A stretch of DNA of 6,980 nt from Hadesarchaea archaeon. Its GTDB lineage: Archaea; Hadarchaeota; Hadarchaeia; Hadarchaeales; Hadarchaeaceae. Position 1 is the stretch's first letter, and every line of letters begins with the position of its first letter. The position numbers and the translations under genes are program-made. The notes beneath the pieces are model-generated. The model was not told where the DNA came from. It saw nothing but the letters and a program-made list of their open reading frames with translations, and searched no databases. This document shows, in pieces, positions 1 through 6,093 of this stretch. The DNA is taken from assembly GCA_003661465.1 (NCBI GenBank), contig QMWE01000051.1:1-6980 (forward strand), given 5' to 3'.

Positions 1-434
1 AACTGTATGTGATACAAATGAAGTAACGTGTCGCTGGTGACGAATATTGGGATATTTTCACTCTTGAGGCGATTGTACACTATAACCACGTCGTTATCCT
101 GTCCCCAAGGTACGACGACAAATCCATTTACGCTTAGTAAATTTCTTTGGTTCACACTCAATCCAAGTATGGAGTTTACCTCATCAAAATTTGATACCGT
201 GGCTAGGTCGAGGGGTAGTGCATACGGTGCTACATTTGGCTCAACAGAAACGTCCTCGGGCTCGTAAAAAAACGCAAATGCACTCTTCGCCCCCATCCCA
301 GCATAGGTGACTTCCGAGGGAAAATCTGATGGGGGGATTTCAGCTGGCTGTTCACGAACCAAAAATGTCCACGTGGCGGCTAAAATAACCCCAGCCATGA
401 CAAATAGCGCAGCTATCTTGGCTCGGATTTTCAT
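1..434 (-). CDS. DUF3160-type exported protein, N-terminal part (cut by window edge)
   Basis: The reading frame is open from an ATG at 434 through the left edge, giving the first 144 residues. An in-frame TAG lies three codons upstream of the ATG, so no longer start exists. Residues 1-5 are basic (MKIRA) and residues 6-25 are hydrophobic, which looks like a signal peptide or N-terminal membrane anchor. No lipobox cysteine is visible. The rest reads as an extracytoplasmic domain. Residues about 102-144 contain NGFVVVPWG and then IPIFVTSDTLLHLYH, which matches my memory of the conserved N-terminal block of DUF3160 proteins (a TSD-x-LLH-x-YH pattern). The function of that family is not established to my knowledge. 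A TATA-like box sits about 37 bases upstream and no strong Shine-Dalgarno is seen, so this is probably a separate, short-leadered transcription unit from the ribosomal operon before it. Family assignment is by motif only. Confidence 0.75.
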   Translation of the reverse strand, partial: MKIRAKIAALFVMAGVILAATWTFLVREQPAEIPPSDFPSEVTYAGMGAKSAFAFFYEPEDVSVEPNVAPYALPLDLATVSNFDEVNSILGLSVNQRNLLSVNGFVVVPWGQDNDVVIVYNRLKSENIPIFVTSDTLLHLYHIQ

Positions 435-466
435 TCTAATCTATGATACAATTCTTTTTCAGGAAG

Positions 467-475
467 TACTTAAAT
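467..475 (-). promoter_or_regulatory. TATA-like box for the DUF3160-type gene
   Basis: The minus strand reads ATTTAAGTA here, preceded by an A-rich BRE-like CCAAAA. The centre is about 37 bases upstream of the ATG at 434. With the usual archaeal TATA-to-start distance of about 25 bases, transcription would begin near 445 with a leader of about 11 bases. The rest of the 435-546 intergenic stretch shows no gene. A strong terminator for the upstream L12 operon is not obvious; only short T-rich runs such as AAAATTTATT directly after the L12 stop are present. Confidence 0.45.
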
Positions 476-546
476 TTTGGTTCATACGTGAAATTAATAC
501 TGATAGAGCCGCTCTCGCCCAACAGACCCGGGAATAAATTTTGACT

Positions 547-846
547 CTACCCGAACAACGCGCCGAGCCCGGCCAGAGCCTCTTCTTCCTTCTTCTCCTC
601 TTCTTTTTTCTCTTCCTTCTTTTCCTCTGGCTTTGCCGGAGTCGCCGCTGGAGCCGCCGCCACGGTTGGCACGGCCGCACTCTTGATAGCTTCATCGATG
701 TTGACTCCTTCGAGCGCTGCCACCAATGCCTTGACTCTAGCCTCATCCACCTGTATCCCGCTGGCTTTCAGCACGTTGAGTAGTCCCGATTCGTCCACTT
801 TCTTTCCGGCCGAATGCAGCATCAGTGCGGCGTATACATATTCCAT
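547..846 (-). CDS. rpl12: 50S ribosomal protein L12 (archaeal P1 type)
   Basis: This 99-residue protein is the archaeal/eukaryotic-type acidic stalk protein, not related in sequence to bacterial L7/L12. Residues 1-60 (MEYVYAALMLHSAGK onward) form the helical dimerisation domain that docks on L10. Residues about 61-72 are an Ala/Pro-rich linker, followed by a Lys/Glu-rich charged hinge (about 73-89). The end, ALAGLGALFG, is the conserved tail that recruits elongation factors to the ribosome. Length and ending are normal for the family. It is the last gene of the ftsZ-to-L12 operon and starts 42 bases after the L10 stop. A very strong Shine-Dalgarno (GGAGGTG, 854-860) precedes the ATG, which fits the need to make several L12 copies per L10. 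Identity is very secure. Confidence 0.97.
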   Translation of the reverse strand: MEYVYAALMLHSAGKKVDESGLLNVLKASGIQVDEARVKALVAALEGVNIDEAIKSAAVPTVAAAPAATPAKPEEKKEEKKEEEKKEEEALAGLGALFG

Positions 847-853
847 TTTTCCA

Positions 854-860
854 CACCTCC
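854..860 (-). promoter_or_regulatory. Strong ribosome binding site for L12
   Basis: The minus strand reads GGAGGTG, a seven-base match to the archaeal anti-Shine-Dalgarno, seven bases before the ATG at 846. It lies in the 42-base gap after L10, so L12 can start independently of translational coupling. Confidence 0.8.
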
Positions 861-888
861 GATCATGATCGCTTGAGTCTCTAAACCC

Positions 889-1863
889 TTATTTCTCCCC
901 CTCTTTAGGCTTTTCTTCTGGAGGTTTTTCCTCCGACTTGGCCTCCTCGGGAGTGATTCCGAGCATTTCCATGAGTTCTTTGTCCAGCGAACGTTTATCT
1001 TTGGCACCCAGGGCTGCGGAGAGACCAAGCATTTCCGCGCTGGCTTTGGACAACAGCATCGGCATGATCCGTGTCACCGGGAGGCAGGCATTCAGCGCCA
1101 GATTTTGTGCTGCGGAAGCCGCTTTGGAGAGCGTTATTCCAACGGTGGCAGAGGTCGGGTAGTCCGCATTTATCGCGAGGTTGAATGCATTAGTCCACGC
1201 AAGTCTGACGTGTTCGATCGCCTTCCGTTCGTCATACTCCAGGACCTCTCCCGCGAATATCATGCCAGTCTCGTAGGCTGCCCTCAGCTTCAACCCGAGT
1301 TCGAGCGGTAGTATCCCAAACTTTGCCAGGACATCTGAAATCTCCTTCGTTATCACATCTCCTTCCTTCAGGAGAGGGCAGTCCTCCATGATGACGACCT
1401 TGCCCGCCTGTATCTTGGCCTTGATCCCAACACGTTGAAGTTCAGCCACGACCGGTCCAGGTGCGAACTCGGTTTCACCCGCGGGGATCACGACATCCTT
1501 GACCGACTTGGAACCTGGTTTTGCTGGCGCGTTGATCCTGTTTTCCCGGAGGACCTTGTTTAGTTTGAAGGGATTTAACTTGGAGAAGATCAACGCCGAT
1601 TGTCCGCCGAGATACTTGATCATCTCCCCCAGTTTTTTATCTCGCTCCGACGCTTTTTGAAGCGCGAGTTCGATCAGCGTGTTCTTGGCGACGACGATTT
1701 CTGCTTCTCCTCTCAACTTCTGTCGAATCTGCTGGAATTGCCTTGCCGGGAGATTTGAGATGTCGAGCACGCCCACGACTGGATAACGCTCCAAAAGTCC
1801 GGAAAGTTCGCCAACGACCTCCCGTTTCCAGGGTGCCGCCCGCACAGCTTTTGTCCCATCCAT
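889..1863 (-). CDS. rpl10: 50S ribosomal protein L10 (archaeal P0), lacking the usual GLGALFG tail
   Basis: This 324-residue protein is the stalk base that binds 23S rRNA and carries the L12 dimers. The N-terminal rRNA-binding domain runs to about residue 110 (WKREVVGEL at 12-20, VGVLDISNLPARQFQQIRQKLR). The archaeal insertion domain follows (PAGETEFAPGPVVAELQ and GKVVIMEDCPLLKEGDVI), then long helices that dock L12 dimers (about 220-300). Length is normal for archaeal L10. The oddity is the C-terminus, which ends EEKPPEEKPKEGEK followed by TAA, without the GLGALFG-like ending that I recall for many archaeal P0 proteins and that the neighbouring L12 has. No such motif is found in other frames before L12, so a simple frameshift does not explain it. 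The gene starts five bases after the L1 stop, and its ribosome binding site is coded inside the last L1 codons. Confidence 0.96.
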   Translation of the reverse strand: MDGTKAVRAAPWKREVVGELSGLLERYPVVGVLDISNLPARQFQQIRQKLRGEAEIVVAKNTLIELALQKASERDKKLGEMIKYLGGQSALIFSKLNPFKLNKVLRENRINAPAKPGSKSVKDVVIPAGETEFAPGPVVAELQRVGIKAKIQAGKVVIMEDCPLLKEGDVITKEISDVLAKFGILPLELGLKLRAAYETGMIFAGEVLEYDERKAIEHVRLAWTNAFNLAINADYPTSATVGITLSKAASAAQNLALNACLPVTRIMPMLLSKASAEMLGLSAALGAKDKRSLDKELMEMLGITPEEAKSEEKPPEEKPKEGEK

Positions 1864-1868
1864 GACCT

Positions 1869-2519
1869 CTACACCTCCACCTTGGCTGGTTTTCCCATGG
1901 TGGTTTTGAACATGATCGTCTGAATGCTTCCACCACGGTCAGCCAGTCTGTGTTCGATCGCCTCGAGAACCGCTCTGGCGTTCGCGGCCAGCTGATCATC
2001 GTCCATGTTCTCCATCCCGATCTTCACGTGAACGACGGGCTGGTCCTTTACGATCAAACGCAGTGTCTGCTTCAGACGCTGGATTATCGGACCAGGGTTG
2101 ATGGTTGGAGGAACTGGTTTTGGCATCTTTCCTTTTGGTCCGAGAACCGGTCCAAGGGCCTTTCCGATCAGTACCATCAGATCGGCCTGTGCGATGCTAA
2201 AATCGAATTTCGAAGCTAGTTTTCTCGCACGTTTCCGGTCTTGACCGAGCTCCTCCACATCTCTCCTACTGAGTACCATATCTGCTCCAGATTCCCGCGC
2301 ACGGCGCGCCAGCTCGCTCTCTGCGAACACCAAAACTTTTTTCGGTTCTCCAAACTGGTTCGGCAGAACGATGTCTTCCGTGATACGTCCTTCTGGTTTT
2401 TTTGGATCTATGCCTTTCAGGACGATGGACATATCTATGCTTTGAACGAAATTTCGCTTGGGGCTAGCTCCCCTAGCCCGCTTTATCGCATCCACAATCT
2501 TTTCAGTTGTTGCCGGCAT
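1869..2519 (-). CDS. rpl1: 50S ribosomal protein L1
   Basis: This 216-residue protein is ribosomal L1, which forms the mobile L1 stalk at the E site by binding 23S rRNA. In studied methanococci it also represses translation of its own operon. The L1 signature is visible at about residues 120-150: GKALGPVLGPKGKMPKPVPP, then PTINPGP. Domain I flanks it (residues 1-65 and 155-216, including VHVKIGMENMDDDQLAANA), and domain II is in the middle. Length is usual for archaea. The ATG at 2519 lies inside the L11 end, a 17-base overlap, with GAGGAG about ten bases upstream as a plausible ribosome binding site. A perfect 7-bp hairpin at codons 14-20 could be regulatory (listed separately). Confidence 0.97.
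   Translation of the reverse strand: MPATTEKIVDAIKRARGASPKRNFVQSIDMSIVLKGIDPKKPEGRITEDIVLPNQFGEPKKVLVFAESELARRARESGADMVLSRRDVEELGQDRKRARKLASKFDFSIAQADLMVLIGKALGPVLGPKGKMPKPVPPTINPGPIIQRLKQTLRLIVKDQPVVHVKIGMENMDDDQLAANARAVLEAIEHRLADRGGSIQTIMFKTTMGKPAKVEV
1872..1878 (-). promoter_or_regulatory. L10 ribosome binding site embedded in the last L1 codons
   Basis: The minus strand reads GGAGGTG just before the L1 stop, within the codons for the terminal Lys-Val-Glu-Val. It lies eight bases upstream of the L10 ATG at 1863. The layout suggests L10 translation is coupled to L1 termination. Confidence 0.7.
2461..2479. repeat. Perfect 7-bp hairpin inside the L1 start region
   Basis: GGGCTAG and CTAGCCC are perfect inverted arms around a five-base loop. 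They begin 40 bases after the first base of the L1 ATG. In Methanococcus species the autogenous L1 binding site on the mRNA is known to lie roughly 30 bases into the L1 coding region, so the position is suggestive. I do not see a convincing copy of the asymmetric L1-binding loop, so regulatory function is inference. Confidence 0.45.
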
Positions 2520-2994
2520 CCTTCTTCAACTCCTCATCGTGCTTTCCTTCAGCGATCTCCTTTTGAACCTCTCTTGCGTCCTTTCCATTGACCGTAACCC
2601 CAAGACTGAGGCACGTTCCGAGGACCTCCATAACCGCTGCTTTGAGAGTTTTAGCCATGGTGGTTCCGGACTTCATCTTTGCTATTTTCGTTACTTGGGA
2701 AAGATCTAGGTTTCCCACCACCTCGGTGCCGGAGGTCTTGGCTCCCTTTTCGAGCCCGAGTTCCTTCTTGATAAGTGCGGAAACTGGGGGGGATCCGACC
2801 TCAACCTCAAATTGTTTGTTTTTGTCCACTACCACCGTTACGGGAACTTTCATTCCAGAAAAGGAAGCTGTCTTTTCGTTGATTTTTGCGACGACCTTAC
2901 CGATGTTTACCCCAAGAGGGCCGAGGGCGGGTCCTAATGGTGGTCCAGCTGAGGCTTTTCCTCCCTCGACAAGTACCTTGATCTTGGACTTCAT
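2503..2994 (-). CDS. rpl11: 50S ribosomal protein L11
   Basis: This 163-residue protein is L11, the stalk-base protein that binds the GTPase-associated region of 23S rRNA. The N-terminal domain shows the hallmark GPPLGPALGPLGVN at residues 15-28. The C-terminal rRNA-binding domain includes TKIAKMKSGTTMAKTL and EVLGTCLSLGVTV. I chose the ATG at 2994 because a GAGGTG ribosome binding site sits six bases before it and homologues start at this point (M, a few residues, then VLVEGGKA). A GTG at 3021 would add nine residues but has only a weak upstream site. L11 follows a 78-base gap after the OB-fold gene, the largest gap inside the operon before L12, and it overlaps L1 by 17 bases. Confidence 0.96.
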   Translation of the reverse strand: MKSKIKVLVEGGKASAGPPLGPALGPLGVNIGKVVAKINEKTASFSGMKVPVTVVVDKNKQFEVEVGSPPVSALIKKELGLEKGAKTSGTEVVGNLDLSQVTKIAKMKSGTTMAKTLKAAVMEVLGTCLSLGVTVNGKDAREVQKEIAEGKHDEELKKDAGNN

Positions 2995-3072
2995 TTCCAG
3001 CACCTCGATATTAGACCCCACAGTTCCCTCAAAGGTAGGCTACATACGCTAAAAAGAGCTACGGTGGAAGGC
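2995..3072 (-). other. Intra-operon gap upstream of L11 with inverted repeat
   Basis: This 78-base stretch between the OB-fold gene and L11 holds no open frame of interest. It has six-base inverted arms: GTAGGC in the minus-strand RNA, starting in the OB-gene stop region (3071-3076), and GCCTAC (3035-3040), with about 30 bases between them. A CTTTTT tract lies in that loop. The gap might be a leader for the ribosomal half of the operon or a weak processing or attenuation site. No convincing TATA box was seen in it. Confidence 0.35.
3001..3006 (-). promoter_or_regulatory. Ribosome binding site deciding the L11 start
   Basis: The minus strand reads GAGGTG here, with six bases (CTGGAA) before the ATG at 2994. 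Any start at the GTG at 3021 would read through this site, so the shorter L11 is preferred. Confidence 0.7.
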
Positions 3073-3366
3073 CTACTTGCCCAAAACTTCAAGTTTACCG
3101 TATATACCAGCGCTGACGTGAACCTCGTTGCGGAAAAGCCTCGCGTATCCGTTCGTGATCTTGATATGATCCCCTGACTTCACGCGGTCGATGTCAGTGT
3201 CCCATAGAGAGATTTTTATTTTTCCGCTCTCGTCTTCGGCTAGGGCGGTGGTCACCCTTCCCTCCTTTCCATCTCTGCGAATGTAGGTACGTGGTTCCTC
3301 GACCTCCAGGACTTTCAGTTCAAGCTCAATGCGCCGCATATCCGGTCTGACCTCTGCTGCTTTCAT
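3073..3366 (-). CDS. Small single-domain OB-fold protein, archaeal SSB / SOSS-B-like
   Basis: The 97-residue product looks like a single OB fold of the crenarchaeal SSB and human SOSS-B (hSSB1) family, which binds single-stranded DNA. The typical order of elements is visible: an opening VRPDMRRIELELKVLEVEEPRTY (about residues 6-28), a basic loop (IRRDGKEGRV), then DESGKIKISLWDTDIDRVKSGD (about 45-66, with a tryptophan at a usual ligand-stacking place), and KITNGYARLFRNEVHVSAGIYGKLEVL at the end. It stops right after the OB fold and has none of the acidic or Gly-rich tail found in Sulfolobus SSB, so protein-partner recruitment may differ. Its ATG overlaps the Spt5 stop (ATGA) and follows a GGAGGT site, so it is translationally coupled to spt5. 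An RNA-binding role cannot be excluded from sequence. Confidence 0.85.
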   Translation of the reverse strand: MKAAEVRPDMRRIELELKVLEVEEPRTYIRRDGKEGRVTTALAEDESGKIKISLWDTDIDRVKSGDHIKITNGYARLFRNEVHVSAGIYGKLEVLGK

Positions 3367-3836
3367 TTTACCTCCTCCTTTTTCTGGATGACCTTGACGG
3401 CGTCCCCCCTCACGGTCACCGGGATCGGGACCGTTGCTTCAAAGAGCTCAACCGTGAGCTCCTCTTTCCCCTCGTCCAGCTTTATTATTCTAGCACGTTC
3501 TCCTCTGAACGGTCCGGAGACCATCTCCACCACGTCTCCTACCTCCATCCCGGTGATAGACGGTTTCGGGACCAAAAACTGTTCTATCTCCTCTATCGGG
3601 ATTCGCCCCCCCACCATGCCTTTGGCATGCTTTATCCCCATGCGTGCCTGTTCCACGCTGGATTTTCCCACGGCTTCCACGAATACATAGCCCCGTATGC
3701 CGGGAGGCGCCAAGACAGACTTTATCGGCAGGTGAAAGGTTTCGGCCCTACTTGCGATCATATCCGCCGTGTTTTTCTCTTGGCCTATCGTGGTCCTAAT
3801 TGCGAAGATCTCTGGCTTCTGAACTTCTTCCTCCAT
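3363..3836 (-). CDS. spt5: Transcription elongation factor Spt5 (archaeal NusG-like)
   Basis: This 157-residue protein is Spt5, which pairs with Spt4, clamps the RNA polymerase cleft and raises processivity. Residues about 7-90 form the NGN domain (EIFAIRTTIGQEKNTADMI at the start, GIRGYVFVEA and HAKGMVGGRIP inside). A single KOW domain follows (about 95-150), with VGDVVEMVSGPFRGERARI. Length is typical for archaea. I chose the ATG at 3836 because GAGGTG lies five bases before it. The GTG at 3842 overlaps that same site and is unlikely. The gene starts nine bases after the secE stop, the conserved archaeal secE-spt5 order, and its stop overlaps the next ATG. Confidence 0.95.
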   Translation of the reverse strand: MEEEVQKPEIFAIRTTIGQEKNTADMIASRAETFHLPIKSVLAPPGIRGYVFVEAVGKSSVEQARMGIKHAKGMVGGRIPIEEIEQFLVPKPSITGMEVGDVVEMVSGPFRGERARIIKLDEGKEELTVELFEATVPIPVTVRGDAVKVIQKKEEVK

Positions 3837-3841
3837 TGGCA

Positions 3842-3847
3842 CACCTC
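3842..3847 (-). promoter_or_regulatory. Ribosome binding site deciding the Spt5 start
   Basis: The minus strand reads GAGGTG, overlapping the secE stop codon. It lies five bases before the ATG at 3836, and the competing GTG at 3842 falls on its last base. Confidence 0.65.
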
Positions 3848-4013
3848 AGATACCCTTCTGAAGGATGGTACTTATGAACATTATAATAAAACCAACAAAC
3901 CCTATAAGCAAAATGCCCAGTCCCGTGATCTTGGTCACTTGGAAATACTCATCCTTTTCAGGCTTTTTCGCAACTTGTAACGTGCGCTTGCAGTTCTGGA
4001 GAAACCTTCTCAT
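3846..4013 (-). CDS. secE: Protein translocase subunit SecE (Sss1/Sec61-gamma type)
   Basis: A 55-residue frame starts with MRRFLQNCKRTLQVAKKP and ends IMFISTILQKGI. The cytoplasmic N-terminal amphipathic helix (about 1-18) is followed by KPEKDEYFQVTKITGLGI, the conserved SecE hinge. One transmembrane segment follows (about 31-50, GLGILLIGFVGFIIMFIS). SecE clamps SecY in the plasma membrane as part of the SecYEG channel. This is the normal archaeal single-span form of about 55-65 residues. Its ATG follows the ftsZ stop with no gap (TAAATG), and the spt5 ATG lies nine bases after its own stop. A GGAG about nine bases upstream, inside the ftsZ end, may serve as ribosome binding site. Identity is clear from hinge, topology and position. 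Confidence 0.93.
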   Translation of the reverse strand: MRRFLQNCKRTLQVAKKPEKDEYFQVTKITGLGILLIGFVGFIIMFISTILQKGI

Positions 4014-5144
4014 TTAAAGAGACTCCAGCCCGAGGTCTATTGGCTCCCCCTTTCTGCGAGGCGTTCCGAGACCCAGGACGTAGGGGGAGCGAACACCCGA
4101 GATTATCACCATGACCTTGATGGCGTTTTTCATCTCCTCAGAGTACAGCGCGCCCCATATTATGTTGGCTTCTGTATCTAGGGCCTCTGAGACCCGAGCG
4201 ATGATCTTATTTATCTCATCCAGTCTCATGTCCGGACTGCCTGTGACGTTAACGATGGCACCCTTTGCGCCCGTTATATCGACGTCCAACAGCGGACTGT
4301 TGAGGGCCTCCTCCACGGCCTCCTCGGCACGGTTGGAGGTATCGGATTCTCCAATACCTATCATCGCCACTCCTCCATCCTGAAGCACCGTACGGACATC
4401 GGCGAAGTCCAGGTTGACCAATCCTGGTTTGGTTATCATCTCCGTTATCCCCTTTATCGCGTCCATCAACAATTGGTCGGAAACCTTGAATGCGGCACCT
4501 ATCGGAAGGTCCGGGGCGAGCTGGAGCAGCTTATCATTTGGTATCACTATCACGGTATCGGTGACAGCTCGAAGTCGTTCAAGCCCTTGTTCTGCGTTCT
4601 TCCTTCGTCTGGTCCCTTCAACTGAAAAGGGCAGGGTGACGACGCCCACCGTCAACGCGCCGAGCTTTTTTGCTATTTCCCCGACCACTGGAGATGCTCC
4701 GGTCCCGGTTCCTCCTCCGAGGCCGCACGTTATGAAAACAAGATCCATCCCATAGATGTTGTCTTTTATCACCGGCTCATCTTCTCTGGCAGCATTTTCT
4801 CCTTTCGCCGGATCGTTGCCAGCACCCAGTCCTCCCGTGGTGTCCTTTCCGATCAGGATTTTCCTGTTCGCTCTCGTATACAAAAGATCCTGGGCGTCTG
4901 TGTTGACTGCGATGGTTTCGCATCCATGTATCCCCGAGGCCATTATCCGGGAGATCGTGTTCCCACCGGCACCACCACAGCCGACGACGACTATTCTGGC
5001 CTTTGCCTGTTGTAACACCTGCTCCAGGTTATCATCCTTGGGAGCCTTGGTGGACGGTGCCTCCACTCCTTGGGCTCCGATCCCCGCTTTTGCCAACGCA
5101 AAACCTGTTTCGGGAGTAAACATGGCATTTTCGGCCTTTCTCAA
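4014..5144 (-). CDS. ftsZ: Cell division protein FtsZ (archaeal FtsZ1 type)
   Basis: This tubulin-like GTPase forms the division ring. In the 376-residue form, the nucleotide-binding loop VVGCGGAGGNTI is at about 53-64, NTDAQDLL at 81-88, GGLGAGNDP at 104-112, the tubulin signature GGGTGTG at 143-149, and the catalytic T7 loop NLDFAD at 244-249 (both aspartates present). GTP hydrolysis should therefore be intact. The C-terminus ends soon after GVRSPYVLG and lacks a long tail. Neighbouring secE and spt5 are typical for FtsZ1. The start is uncertain. TTG at 5144 has GGGATC three bases upstream, which fits the inner part of a Shine-Dalgarno. ATG at 5123 would remove seven residues but has only a distant AAGG. 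The conserved core is unaffected. This is the first gene of the long operon, behind a strong TATA box. Confidence 0.95.
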   Translation of the reverse strand: MRKAENAMFTPETGFALAKAGIGAQGVEAPSTKAPKDDNLEQVLQQAKARIVVVGCGGAGGNTISRIMASGIHGCETIAVNTDAQDLLYTRANRKILIGKDTTGGLGAGNDPAKGENAAREDEPVIKDNIYGMDLVFITCGLGGGTGTGASPVVGEIAKKLGALTVGVVTLPFSVEGTRRRKNAEQGLERLRAVTDTVIVIPNDKLLQLAPDLPIGAAFKVSDQLLMDAIKGITEMITKPGLVNLDFADVRTVLQDGGVAMIGIGESDTSNRAEEAVEEALNSPLLDVDITGAKGAIVNVTGSPDMRLDEINKIIARVSEALDTEANIIWGALYSEEMKNAIKVMVIISGVRSPYVLGLGTPRRKGEPIDLGLESL

Positions 5145-5186
5145 TCAGATCCCTTTCCGTCGTCTTGTGGTGAATTTCTTTCGAGC

Positions 5187-5201
5187 CCATATAAGTTTTC
5201 C
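5187..5201 (-). promoter_or_regulatory. BRE/TATA promoter of the ftsZ-secE-spt5-ribosomal operon
   Basis: The minus strand reads GGAAAA then CTTATATGG, a near-ideal archaeal BRE plus TATA box. The expected transcription start is near 5165, giving a leader of about 20 bases to the TTG at 5144 or about 42 to the ATG at 5123. It lies in the 129-base gap after dtdA. Confidence 0.75.
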
Positions 5202-5273
5202 GTCTTGTTTTTGGGCATTCGCTCTTTTTTTCGGCGACATTTTAGGTTTCGCACCGGAAAAATGGAAACGTTT

Positions 5274-6074
5274 TCATAAAGTTTCCGGGTTCTCGTGTAA
5301 AATTTTCCCGACGCGTGCGGTTTTTATGCCTAGTTCCTTGGCGACTTTCAAGCAGACCTCCCGCTGATATTTGTTCATTCCTTTCCAATCCAGCAGGAAC
5401 AGCGTCACATCTCCGGCCGTTCGAAGAACGGCTTGTTCGATCAGTCTTTCGTCGAAATTGGAATATTTCGGGAGAACGTGTCCCACGGCGATATCCGTAG
5501 AGAGGACGATTTTTGTGTGTTGAGGTGCGTAGTGCGGTCCTCCAAACCCCACAGCATTTGTATACATTCCATGCGAGTTCGCGGCCTCCATCATCGCCCG
5601 AGCCACGGCTTCGCCAGCCTTCTCGTTCTTCCATTCACTTGCGGTGCCACCTATTTCAACGAAGGTGATCGGAACACCGAGTTTTGTGGGGCCGTGGTGC
5701 GTGGCCTCGAGAGAAACCTCATGGGGAAGTCCGATCTCGTCGCGTGCTTTGGTCAATGCTCGAAGTGCTGACTTTACGGTGGAGGGAGAAGCTATCGCTA
5801 GCTCAAGTTTCTTGAGCTCTCCCGGCACGTGCACGGTAAGCGATGGCTTGCCAGACTCGCTTACGTGTCTAGATGCCACCATGACCTCATCTGCGTCGGT
5901 TGGCAGAGAGGTAATTTGAGTCACATCGCCCGCCATTTTGACTAACATTGTTTGACCGCAGACGTAAGAATCTGGCGTGTCTGGATACTTTTCAAAATCG
6001 TAAAACTCTAACAAACGAGCGGAGATGTTCTCGGCAGCAGGGTCCTCGGTTGAGGCGATGATGAGCTTCATCAT
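5274..6074 (-). CDS. dtdA: D-aminoacyl-tRNA deacylase, archaeal DTD2 type
   Basis: This 266-residue protein hydrolyses D-amino acids wrongly attached to tRNA, recycling the tRNA and keeping D-residues out of proteins. The archaeal/plant DTD2 hallmarks are visible: LIIASTEDPAAENI at 4-17, EATHHGPT at 123-130 (the conserved His-Gly-Pro block), VEIGGTASEWKN at 139-150, and GGPHYAP at 178-184. Length is normal. DTD2 is unrelated to bacterial DTD. It starts with two consecutive ATGs (6074 and 6071). A T-rich TATA-like element is centred about 25 bases upstream and no Shine-Dalgarno is present, so the transcript is probably leaderless. It lies directly downstream of the tRNA-Val gene and about 130 bases before ftsZ, which has its own promoter. 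Confidence 0.95.
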   Translation of the reverse strand: MMKLIIASTEDPAAENISARLLEFYDFEKYPDTPDSYVCGQTMLVKMAGDVTQITSLPTDADEVMVASRHVSESGKPSLTVHVPGELKKLELAIASPSTVKSALRALTKARDEIGLPHEVSLEATHHGPTKLGVPITFVEIGGTASEWKNEKAGEAVARAMMEAANSHGMYTNAVGFGGPHYAPQHTKIVLSTDIAVGHVLPKYSNFDERLIEQAVLRTAGDVTLFLLDWKGMNKYQREVCLKVAKELGIKTARVGKILHENPETL

Positions 6075-6093
6075 CCAAGACTAGCTGGGACAA

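Noticed and set aside
435..546. A small RNA or terminator between L12 and the DUF3160-type gene
   Set aside because: Only short T-rich runs and no stable hairpin with a T-tract were seen. The stretch is explained by an upstream end and a TATA-like box.
459..783. Open frames on both strands across the L12 hinge, rich in Arg/Lys or Leu/Phe
   Set aside because: They are out-of-frame readings of the repetitive Lys/Glu codons of L12, which is fully supported in its own frame.
847..890. A frameshift at the L10 end hiding a GLGALFG tail
   Set aside because: No frame between the L10 stop and the L12 start encodes such a motif, so an indel there cannot restore it. The missing tail is kept as an observation.
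2995..3021. Nine-residue longer L11 from a GTG at 3021
   Set aside because: The ribosome site GAGGTG lies within that extension and homologues begin at the inner ATG.
4756..5367. A 203-residue plus-strand frame opposite ftsZ and the dtdA end
   Set aside because: It mirrors the third-codon bias of ftsZ, has no known motif, and spans two genes and a promoter on the other strand.
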